Assembly: GCA_014529385.2 (NCBI GenBank)
Contig: CM043942.1
Span: 30,778,969 to 30,842,968 of the forward strand
Length of the DNA stretch: 64,000 bases
Origin: Adiantum capillus-veneris
Lineage: Eukaryota; Streptophyta; Polypodiopsida; Polypodiales; Pteridaceae
Reading direction: 5' to 3'
Shown: positions 21,957-31,552 of the stretch, one piece after another
Position numbering within the stretch: the first letter of the stretch is position 1
Layout of the letters: each line of letters opens with the position of its first letter
Translations under genes and position numbers: made by a program
The notes under the pieces: model-generated
The model's database searches: none
The model's input: the letters and a program-made list of their open reading frames with translations, nothing else
What the model was told of the DNA's origin: nothing

Positions 21957-23777
21957 CGCACGCTACTCTCCTCAGCTGGCTGCCTGCCGCCTGCCCTCAG
22001 TCCCCTGCTGCCCCCCCTCGCGCTGCCCTTATCCCTGCCCGCCCGCTCGCCCCCAGCCCAGCTGCCGCCTCAGTCCCCCGCTGCCCCCCCTCGCGCTACC
22101 CTTATCCATACCTGCCCGTTGCACACCCCCCCCCCCCCCCCCCCCCCCCCCCTTGGCCTTGGCCCGTTAGCCCACCCGTGGGGTTCCTCTGCATCGACAA
22201 CTCTCTGCAAATCGACACCTTCGGCACCTGTTTCATTTCTTTGGAGCAGTGGTTGGCGCGCCGAATTGCACCGCCCTCCCGTCGTCACCACCTTCTTACG
22301 CCACAGCAGTAGACACAGATGGAGACTCCAGCTTCACCACAGAGGGACTCGCCAGAAGCCCCCTCGCCCGACCCCGCTGAGTCCACCATTCGACTTGCTC
22401 TATCGCCTACAGAGCAAGCGAGCCTTGTCGCAGAGGTAGAGAGATTGCAGGCGACTTCGGTCATCTGCAAGGTTCTCGGCACCCGACCTAGCAGAGGAGA
22501 GCTGCGAGACCTTCTCTAGGCCCGCCTTCTCGCAGAGGTGGGCAAGATCTTGGATGTCCAGATTCTCGGACGGGGGTACTACCAGATCGAGTTCAAGACC
22601 TCCGAGATGGCTTCCAAGGTCATTGCTATGAGTCCACTGGCCATCCGAGCATCACGCGCCCACTTTCGACAGTGGCGACATGGTTTTGACCCAGCTTCAG
22701 ACGTGCTAGTAGAGGAGGCAGACATCCCCATCTCAGTCTGCTTTCCGGGTTTACGGAGGGAGTACCTACCACTTCTCTCCACGATTGGCTCCGCCATCGG
22801 GACTGTCCTGGAGTCACCTCGCACGGCGGCATCAGTAGCTGCCAAGGCGGTTGGCATTCCCTCAGTTCGAGTTTTGGTCAGAGATACCCACACTCTCCCG
22901 AAGGCCATCCTTCTGCCTCGGGTGAGTGGGGGTTGGTTTAGACAGAGTGTTGAGTACTCGGGTCTCCCAAAACAGTGCTTCATTTGCAGACAGATGGGCC
23001 ACTTAGCGAAGGCCTGTCCACTGAGGAGGCCTCGACCTACACCTCAGCCTCAGCCCCAGCCTGCCAAGGCTGGGCCGCAGCCACAGCCACAGCCAGCGGC
23101 GCAGCGCACAGATTCAGAGCCACCCTCCGAGCCTGGCCCGCAAGTGCCTACTCAGCAGCAGTGGGTTCCCACGGGGAACCGTTTTGACCCTCTTGAGCAG
23201 GAGGAGCCCCCTACGCCATCCTCCACCTCCACTTCACCCTCGCCAACTGCCCCACCTTCAGAGTTCCCCTCCTCCTCCTCATCCTCCCCCCCGCCATCTG
23301 CTCCTGCCCACTCCCCTCCTCGCCCATCTACTTCTACCGCCCCACCCCGCTTCTCTTCCCCTCCGCCCCCCCCTGCTCCTTCTCCCCCCCCTCCTGCTCC
23401 AGTTCCACAGTCGACTCGGGAGACTGGTCCCTCGCCGGCGGCTAGGAGATCTCTTGGCAGCACCTTTACCACGAGTCGCCTAGCGAGAGAGGGTCTGCCC
23501 TTCTTGCGACCCCCTCTGCAGATTCAGACTTCTTCCCTTACAGCCATCCCCCGTGGTCTGACGAGCATTGACCTCCGACGCCGCTGGGATTTCTTCGACT
23601 ACGGGTTCACTCGCTTTCTCGGCGATTCCGCAGCAGACCACGAGGCAGCCTGCTTCAGGGTCCACGCTTTGTTCCTCGCAGCTAGGGGGGCAGAGGCCTT
23701 GGACTCAGCAGTTGGTTTCTCCTTCCCCCTCTGTGGTAGGACCGAGACAGAGTGGTCCCTCGACTCAGAGGTGGGAT

Positions 23778-23943
23778 GGTTGCATACACAGGTTCTCGAG
23801 TTCTCTCACCACATGGGTGAACTTGGAGTTACAGATTTGCTGTAGACTTTGTGGCCACTGGGTTGCATACACAGGTTCTCGAGTTCTCTCACCACATGGG
23901 TGAACTTGGAGTTACAGATTTGCTGCAGACTTTGTGGCCACTG
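23778..23943. repeat. 83-bp tandem duplication in LINE B ORF1
   Basis: Bases 23778-23860 and 23861-23943 are the same apart from one visible substitution (TGTAGAC versus TGCAGAC). The length is not a multiple of three, so it shifts the frame. The first copy also gains a TAG. Confidence 0.95.
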
Positions 23944-24227
23944 GCCAAGTTTGCGGTGACACCCCCAGACTCAGCAGGATGTAGGCACATTGTGGTGTAC
24001 TTTTTTGCTGATACGCAGTGTTTGCCTTGCTATGTATACATTCATGAGGACTCCTGGACAGAGGAGGTTGCTTTACGCACGGCTCGCTCTACCTGGGCTT
24101 GGGCTAGGCACTCACTGCAGTCTCGCCTATCTAGAGGACGCTCGGATGCGGATTACTCCCCATCCAAGCCAACCTCGAAGATATCCCGTCTTGCTGCTGC
24201 GGCAGCATCTGTTCTCTCTCGTTCCCC

Positions 24228-25298
24228 ATGAGGATCGTCTCGTGGAACGTGCAGGGACTAGGTGGGCCCCAGTTTCAGCGACAGCGGGGCCGATTGCGTC
24301 AAGAGCTTCAGCGCTGCCTTGTGGGTGGAGAGATTGATCTCCTCATGCTTCAGGAGCACCATTTGTCTGAGAGCCGCATTCGGCGTTGTGATCAGATTTT
24401 GCGTGGACGATATGACACCTTTTGGTCAGCTGCTTTTGGACCTGGAGGTATCCAGGGTGGGGTATGTATGACTATTGCGGACTCATTGCACATTGTGGGC
24501 AGAGGGATTATTGTGCCAGGCAGGGCTCAATGGATCACTATGCAGGTTCAAGGTGGCCTTGTGGGCTTCCTGAACATCTATGCGCCCAATGCGGCGAGTG
24601 CTCGTGCAGAGTTTTGGTCGCAGATTGTTGAGTCTTTGCCACAGGCTGACCATTGGTGTGTAGGAGGGGACTTCAACATGTTGGAGGACCCTTCTGACAG
24701 GATTGGAGGCAGCCATGCTACTGTGCATGGAGTGGAGTTAGCAGCTTGGGAGAGGTTTTGTTTGACTTTGAGGGTCTCGGATACATGGCAGCACTCTGGC
24801 TTTGTGAGGCCTCCAGAGAGTCTTGCTTTCTCTAGATCGGACCGCAAAGTGGGAGGAGTAAATCTATCGCGGATAGATCGCTTCTACACTAGTGATCACT
24901 TCAATGACTTGGGGGGATCAGTGGGCATCCTTGCAGGGACATCCTTCTCGGACCATGCACCCGTGATCCTCACAGTGGCAGATAGGCAGAGGAGTGGGAG
25001 CACGATGCTTCGCATCCCAGAGCGGGTCTTGTTGGACTCAGCACTTAGAGAGCGGGCAGAGGCTCTCTGGACAGAGGTCATGGACAGCCAGGCTCTTCCT
25101 GCAGACAGAGTGGCCTCAGGCCTAGCTCAGCTTAGCCATTTTTTTCTCCAGGAGTCTTTGGCTCGAGGGGCTGCAGCGAAAGAGGAGGAGCAGCGTCTCA
25201 GACGAGGCATTGCTTCACTACAGAGGATGCAGGAGCAGCATCCAGACAGTCCATGGTTGGAGGAGCAGTTACAATACACTTTCAGCTTTTATTATTGA
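24228..25298 (+). pseudogene. LINE B ORF2, endonuclease domain, truncated
   Basis: The ATG at 24228 overlaps the ORF1 stop as ATGA. The endonuclease is complete: MRIVSWNVQGLG with the first catalytic Asn, LLMLQEHHL with catalytic Glu, LNIYAPN, CVGGDFNML with Asp and Asn, SRIDRFY, and TSFSDHAPVIL with the final Asp-His. About 100 residues of Arg/Glu-rich linker follow, and the frame leaves LINE sequence at about 25275. The RT is missing, so this is a fragment of a protein usually over 1200 residues long. Confidence 0.88.
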
Positions 25299-26093
25299 CT
25301 CTACCATCTGCTGCAAAGTATTTTGCAGATGCGTCTACAAAATTCGGGCAAAAGTCCTTTGTTGAATTTCTTCATCTTTCCTTCCTCAGAGAGGATCGAG
25401 AGTGGAGCTACCTTAGCAAGAGTGAACCACTACTTGCTTTGACTCACTCGTGTTCCTATTGGGCAAACCCATCCCAATCTTCTTGGATGCCTTTCTCAAA
25501 GTGTAGAGGAAAAAAAATTTGTTGAAAAATTCAGCCTTGAATTGAATCCAAGTCTTGTTGTAAGTTCCTTGCAGAGCTTTGGTATACCACCAAGTACTTG
25601 CAATCCCCTTGAGGTGTTTAATCACATGCCTCATCTTCGACGCTTTTTTTTTCAGAAATTGCCATTTGCAAAGGCAACTTCAAACTTGTCGAATCAAAGC
25701 GGTAGCTTTCAAGGCATCTTCCCTTCCGTCAAAAGTATCAAACTTGACTGGAAGTGTTCCTAGGTCTAGAGACCTTCTTCTTATCCTTCCCAGAATGACG
25801 GGATTTCATGGCTATAGTTCTGGATTGACGTTCATGGATATTTTCTGGATTCTGAAGAATCTCGAGCATTCCGCTCCTTGGATTCTCTAGGTTCTTGAGC
25901 ATCATGCTCTTGTCGCCTTCTCAGAGAATCCCAAGCCTTGTGTCGACTTCTTGCAGAGAGAAAAAAATTTCCAACTCTACGAGCTTTTCCTTGCAGGACT
26001 TAGGGTTCCGCCTGCTTACTTCTCTCTTGGCTTGTCATGGCTTCTTCCCGTATCTTCCCAGAGTCGTCCTCCTTTACAGAGAAAGAGAGGAGA
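25280..26093 (-). pseudogene. Gypsy-3 gag fragment
   Basis: The minus strand carries an Arg/Glu-rich N-terminal region (about 26090-25800), as in Gypsy-1. A capsid-like stretch with HLKGIASTWWYTKALQG and FKAEFFNKFF follows (25634-25413), the hallmark WW...W..F..EF of retrotransposon gag. Frames change several times and stops interrupt. Confidence 0.72.
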
Positions 26094-26109
26094 CCATGCT
26101 CTGATACCA
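26094..26109 (-). other. Gypsy-3 primer-binding site (tRNA-iMet)
   Basis: The minus strand reads TGGTATCAGAGCATGG one base from the LTR end at 26111, complementary to initiator tRNA-Met. Confidence 0.88.
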
Positions 26110-26110
26110 T

Positions 26111-28106
26111 TGTCACAAACGGGAGCGCATAGCAATATAAAATATACTCGGATAAATAAAATTTATCACTTAATATTGAAGCCAGAGGATATAGAGAGAA
26201 ATAGATAGAGAGAGAGAGAGAGATAAAGTGAGAAGATCAACACAGTACTGGGGACCAGAAGATGGGCTGGTCCCCCCCCGTAATAGTATCTTTATTACTG
26301 AGAAGAAGTCTATACAAGCACTTGAACCGAACGTATTACCACGTTCGTTCTAGAATAAGACTTGATGGTTCCCGGAAGCCTCAGCTCCCGATTCCTAGGG
26401 CAAAACCCTATTCCAAGGAACTTCCGTTCCTTATTCCAATTCCTCGAGAATCAAGGTTCTCGCCTCTGGATCTCACCTTCCAGACTCAGGGCATGGCATC
26501 CCTGCAACTCTTTTCCAACTCTCTTTCCAAAGTCCTCTTCCCGCAGAACAACTCTGCTTTCCCGGACACGAAGTCCTTACTTGGGAATCCCAACTTCCGG
26601 ATCGCAACTTGAGAGACTACCTCTCTCCGATCCGTGGATCTACTTCCCAAACTCGAGTATGAAACCCTTGGGCTGATTTGGCTCTAGTTCCTCAGAGAAC
26701 TTTTCTCCTGCAGAGGCTCATGCCTTCCTCTGCTCCTACTCCCTCACAAAGAGGAAGTACACCTGCAATCAAATACTCAAAAATCAGAACATGAAAATCG
26801 TTACCTTCAAAGTCTCAAGGCTCGAAACACAACTCGATTCTCAAAAAGCAATTCCTCGGAAGAGATCTCTCCATAGAAAATCCTCTCTTCCAATCCTACA
26901 CACAAAAGAGGTGTGTTCTCGGGTTCCTTCTCGTAAATCAGCCCCGTCTACGACGTTTATGGGCTGAAAACAGAGAAAAACAGCAACTTGTCGCGATGGA
27001 AACACACTTCGTAGGCACTTCTTCGCGAGGGAACTCGCGCACTGGGTCTTGGCGACATCTGGTACACTTGGGGCAGCCATGGGCATCACCGGCAACGATT
27101 GCGGCTGAAATCTGCAGCAGCATCTCCTCCTTGCAAAGATTGGTCCCTCCCCTCTAAGTGAGGGCATGTGATGCTTTTATAGCTCCTAACCACAGGCACG
27201 AATAGCTGCTCGCGTAGAGATCGCGGCCGTTTTTTTTTTATATATATATAATTTTTTTTCTTTTTTTTTTTAATGTTCTGCCAGAAAAAGAGAGAGAGAA
27301 AACGCTGGCTGATCTGTTGCCTTATTTATCAGATGGCTGCCCACTTATTAAGTGGGCGGCCGGCGTATTTTAAAAATAATATGAACCTGCCCAAAAACTC
27401 AATAAAACCTTATAAGTTAAAAACAATGCTTTCACAGCACTTCCCAGGCGTCCCTGGATGCAATCACATGCACAGTTGCAATGCAGACATAGACTTCCTC
27501 GCGAGAAAGCATCTGCTTTCCCGAAAGGCAATCCCACTTTCTCAAAAAGCATCTGTTTTTCCTCAAAGTTTCCTTTGAACCCATCTTCATTCAAGTGCTT
27601 GCTTTTTCCTTGTGCACAATTCTAACACAGTTCGGAATTTCCTCCCGACTATGGATATTCCCTTTCCGATGCACCCGTCACCCACCTTGTGACGCATCAG
27701 GAATACCCATCACCTAGTCCTTTCCTACCGAACTTACGGTACAATCTCCTTCACGATGCTCTATGTCACCCATCCTATGACGCATCAGAGATGTCCGTTC
27801 CCGGATGGTCGGATACTTCTTCCCGATGCTCCCTGTCACCCATCCGATGTGACGCATCAAAAGTACCCGTTCCTGGTGGCCGTACAGATATTCCCTTTCA
27901 CAGTGCTCCCGTCATTACTCTGAATGACGCACTAGGAATATTCTGTACTCGGATGTCTCCAGTGAGAAAAACCCTCTCACTTAAAATTCCAATAATTCAT
28001 TTAGAATTTGTTTCTTGGTGTTCCAAGCCAAAAAAACCCTCTCACTTATAAATCCAATAATTCATTTAGAATTATTTTTCTGTCAGATAAAGCCAATTTA
28101 GCAACA
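26111..28106 (-). repeat. Gypsy-3 5' LTR (about 2.0 kb)
   Basis: The inner end TGTCACAAAC next to the PBS is certain. The outer end is placed at TTTAGCAACA (28106) because the next base begins sequence shared with the LTR of the neighbouring element. Inside, four diverged units with GTCACCCAT...GACGCATCA occur at about 27677, 27766, 27834 and 27911. No second LTR is present to confirm the borders. Confidence 0.65.
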
Positions 28107-28403
28107 CCTTATATAGGAGATGAATAGACACATGAAAAGACACGTCTCATGGTGAAGGGACGCGACTGTAGACGTAAAGACACATCCTTTCGGCGAAGAG
28201 CTGCAACCATTGGGCAAAAGAGTCACAACCGTAGAGCGAAGGGGTGTGACCAGTCGTCGAAGGAGTGTGGCTTTTGGCGAAGAGGCACGTCTCGAGCGAA
28301 GGGTCGTGACCATCCAAGCGTAGGGGTTCTCCTTGGCATGGCACTTCACGTATCTGCAACTGGGAGTAGATGTAATGTTGTTAACATAGTCACAATCGTG
28401 ACA
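28107..28403 (-). repeat. 3' LTR of the small LTR element (truncated)
   Basis: It matches 31256-31552 with few differences (shared CCTTATATAGGAG start and CACAATCGTGACA end). It contains several diverged CGAAG-type units. The left part is cut off by the Gypsy-3 LTR. Confidence 0.88.
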
Positions 28404-28419
28404 TTCCCTCCCTCTTTAA
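28404..28419 (-). other. Polypurine tract of the small LTR element
   Basis: The minus strand reads AAAGAGGGAGGGAA right before the TGTCACG of the LTR. Confidence 0.75.
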
Positions 28420-28811
28420 ATAAAACCTAGGGTAGTTGTAGAAACTCCGGGAGAAGAAAATGTATTGTTGTAGTGCTTCTGCATCCAAAGCTCTTTCTAT
28501 TAAGTCCCATGTCATGGCACTGTTATTGACCATGACTATTTTGCCAAACTGAAAACTGATCATATTTGCAACTTGTCTCATCTTTGTCAAAAGTAGAGTA
28601 TCACATCTGCAACTTGATTAGTGCCTTTGTCAAAGTCTTTTGTAACTTCGAGCTTTGTCCAAGAAAAGATTGAATCTGTATCTGCTTCAAGTGAAATTAT
28701 TGGTAAACTGACTTGAGTTTTCTGTTGAATAATAACCATTGGTTGAAAATCTGTAAGGTATCCCATTGGTTTATCTGGAACAGTAAGATCCTCCTGAAGG
28801 GATGTCGTAGA

Positions 28812-30127
28812 CTAAGACAGAGTAGTGTTTGGAGGTATATCTATCTGTAAAGGTTTATCACTAGAACAATTTGTGTCCAAGGATTCATTTGCAGCGACTA
28901 AAGTGGTGTAGCAAGAGTCTGTATCTGCTTTATCCTTTGCACCGCTGAAGGTAAGGATTGCAGTCTTCAAGTTTGAAGAATTATCATTCACCATAGCATC
29001 TAGTATCTGTTTAGAGACAAAGACTTTATTCTGCAAGGGCAATGACGAGGCGAATTTTCCTGCCTGGATCACAGCCAAAGAAGGGGTTATGTGTTCGTTG
29101 GTTGTCACATAAGAACTAGAATCTTCTGAATCTTCAGCTTTCTCAGCAGGTATTAAGGCTTCCAATTGAAAAGGGGAAGGTTGAGGGAGTTGTCGCCTCT
29201 TAGACCTCTGAAGGATCCTCTTGCACAAGGAAAGGATCAATAAATCTTCAACTTTACCACCATCAGATAAGAAAGACTTAAATGTAGGGCATGGCTCGCG
29301 AGGGGGAACTTGTCCAACGTCGCAGCATTCACGAGCGAGTACTCGACTAGGGTCGGATATCTGTGCCACTAAGTAAGCCCATCTTGATATCGCTGGTGAT
29401 CCTTTGGAAGCTTCATATTGCTGCTTTTGTTGTTGATGATTCGAATAAGAAGTTGGTTGCTTAGTACTGTAACATTTCCAAGAATATTCATGCTGAGACT
29501 ATTGCTGCTCGCACGAAGGTACTTTGCATCTAGTTGTCTCTGAGAAACCATGCTTTGGGTGAGAAAATTTGAGTTCCGAAGGCTTTTGTTTGAGTGGTTC
29601 TTCCTAGTCGACCACTGAAGCGTTGGAAGAAGATGCCTGTACTGTCCGAGAAGCTGTTGGGTGACTCCGAGAAGAGGTTCGTGTCTGCATCTAATCCAAG
29701 CGAGTATGAATCGATGCGAGGCTTGTTGAAAGTGCTGCCATCTGCGCTTTAAGAACCGCTATCGGGTCCTCCGGCATATTATGGTCGTTGCCATCTTGTG
29801 ATCAGGTCATGCTGACTGCTTCGAGGGAATAATTGACTTGTGGTGTGACGATGTGTCACATACAAGCTGTATTCCTGCTATATGAGGTTGGCCTTTGGAG
29901 CGAGTAATGGGTGTTGTGGAACCGGTTCTGAAAGAGGGCTCTCTACTGCAGGTGCCAATGCGAGAACAAGTGCGGATACTTGTTCTGAGAGAGGTTTTGG
30001 TTCCGAGAGAGGCTCTGGTTTTGTTTCCGAGAGTATCTGGAATGACAATCACGTCGGGTGCCAAGGAATTTTCCGGGAGAACAATGGCCGGAATCTTGTC
30101 TATGTACGAGAGATGCGGTAGAGGCAT
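28812..30127 (-). pseudogene. Internal ORFs of the small LTR element, unrecognised
   Basis: Two open stretches (30127-29807 and 29369-28812) and a bridging coding-like segment (about 29780-29380, with PEDPIAVLKAQMAALSTSL, then a Ser/Thr/Gln-rich region) lie here. The segment around 29780 resembles the start of a gag-like protein with a short coiled coil. No RT, integrase, protease or zinc-knuckle motif is visible. Function not assigned. Confidence 0.4.
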
Positions 30128-31073
30128 ATTGAAGACTTTGTCGGTGCCTTTTCAAGTTCCAGTATGTACCTCTTCAGCTGAGTACCCTTTCGTGTGCACA
30201 CCCTTTGGCGGAAATTCTGCAAACACGGGCTGAATTGCACCCTTTTACTGGATTCTCTTTGCATCGCAACCTTCCCCAAGCGGCACCTCTTCAAGCGGCA
30301 GCCCACATCAGTAGCGTTGAAACGCTTCTTCAAATACCCCTTCGCTGGTCCTCAAAAATCATACGCGCTGCCTGGACTTTTATTCCACGATGGCTGATTA
30401 TCTTGCGCTGGCTGAAATTTTCTCCACGCTGGCTGCCTTATGAGCGCTGTTGAGTTTTTTTTACGCTGAGGCTTATTATTTTAGCTGGCTGGCTGACCCT
30501 TCATAAGCTTATAATTTATTAAAGTGCCCGGCCGCCCCAAATTTGGGTGACCGGCCATAAGAGGTGTTTCATTTTAAAAAAAAGAAACTTAACCAAGTTA
30601 TACAGCAGCGCAATACTTTTATAAAAAATCAACAGAGGTTTTTATGCCTAGTGGCCGGTCACACTTTGCTGGACTAGCCCAAATTTTTTTATTAAGAAAA
30701 CCCTCATGTGAACTCAGCCATAAGAGAAAAAAAAATGAGGAATAGCCAGCGATCCCATTTTTCGAATGTTGCTCCTCGAGCCGCTCCTCCCAGCGAGGGC
30801 TTTGTGTGCACTTTGCGTGCGCGGGACATTTTTTTCTCATGGATTAACCCATGCATCACCACTAGCACGACCGGTACGTGTACACACAGCCGTGTTGTTG
30901 TCTCTGGGGTGTTGTAGTATGTATTATATGATAACAGAAGTAAATTAAGTTACCTCATGTCGAGATGTGTGCGTAGACCACCGTTCTTCGGATTCCATAT
31001 GACGTCGGGAAAGGGGTAGAGTGTAGCGTCAAGGGTGAGTGGCTCACAACCGTAGGGTCTCGGGAAAATTTTT

Positions 31074-31086
31074 TGCTCTGATACCA
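31074..31086 (-). other. Primer-binding site of the small LTR element (tRNA-iMet)
   Basis: The minus strand reads TGGTATCAGAGCA, one base from the LTR start TGTAAGG at 31088. Confidence 0.88.
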
Positions 31087-31087
31087 C

Positions 31088-31552
31088 TGTAAGGATTCTA
31101 GGTGCTAATCCTTAATTAAGTACTTAAACTCATGATTAAGACTTAAGAAACTTGAATTGAACTTAGAAACTCGACTCAGAAGAGAAGACTCTATGTTTGA
31201 TAAGACTCTCTGTTTGATTGATTGATGACTTGTTGAAAACTGAGTACAATAGGCTCCTTATATAGGAGATGAATAGACACAAATGAAAAGACACGTCTCA
31301 TGGTGAAGAGACGCGACTTTAGACGTAAAGACACATTCTTTCGGCGAAGAGCTGCAACCATTGGGCGAAGAGTCGCAACCATAGAGCGAAGGGGTGTGAC
31401 CAGTCGTTGAAGGAGTGTGGCTTTTGGCGAAGAGACACGTCTCTTGAGCGAAGGGTCATGACCATCCAACCATAGTGGTTCTCCTTGGCATGGCACTTCG
31501 CGTATCTGCAACTGGGAGTAGATGTAATGTTAACATAGTCACAATCGTGACA
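31088..31552 (-). repeat. 5' LTR of the small LTR element (465 bp)
   Basis: It has TG...CA termini (TGTAAGGATT to CAATCGTGACA) and a TATATA motif near 31260. It matches the truncated copy at 28107-28403. Confidence 0.88.

Larger units (their letters stand above)
21620..24231 (+). pseudogene. LINE B ORF1, nucleic-acid-binding protein
   Basis: The first segment from ATG at 21620 is about 75 residues of coiled coil (heptads in LEDRVKAQDEEIALLKKEL). It then runs into proline-rich frames caused by C runs of 33 and 27 bases (21923-21955, 22126-22152). From 22319 the frame has ICKVLGTRPSRGELRDLL and, after a TAG at 22517-22519, GRGYYQIEFKTSEMASKVI. This is the DUF4283 fold of plant LINE ORF1 proteins. 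A CCHC knuckle CFICRQMGHLAKAC lies at about 22976-23017, followed by a Pro/Ser-rich linker. An 83-bp tandem duplication (23778-23943) shifts the frame. The last segment ends with TGA at 24229-24231. Confidence 0.8.
25280..28106 (-). mobile_element. Broken gypsy element (Gypsy-3): gag fragment, PBS, 5' LTR
   Basis: The minus-strand order is LTR (26111-28106), PBS (26094-26109) and gag (to about 25280), after which LINE B sequence follows without any LTR. Most of the element was therefore lost by deletion or recombination. Its LTR abuts and interrupts the LTR of the small element at 28107. Confidence 0.75.
28107..31552 (-). mobile_element. Small non-autonomous LTR retrotransposon (LARD/TRIM-like)
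   Basis: A 465-bp 5' LTR (31088-31552), a PBS, an internal region of about 2.7 kb without any pol motif, a polypurine tract and a truncated 3' LTR (28107-28403) form one minus-strand element. Lacking RT and integrase, it would depend on another element. The first 165 bases of the 3' LTR are missing where Gypsy-3 joins. Confidence 0.8.

Noticed and set aside
23184-23483. Overlapping Pro/Leu-rich ORFs in LINE B
   Set aside because: They are frame shadows of the Pro/Ser-rich linker in ORF1.
28098-28403. CRISPR-like array of CGAAGAG...-type short repeats
   Set aside because: Units are irregular, diverged and confined to an LTR that recurs at 31256-31552. No cas gene and no constant repeat-spacer pattern.
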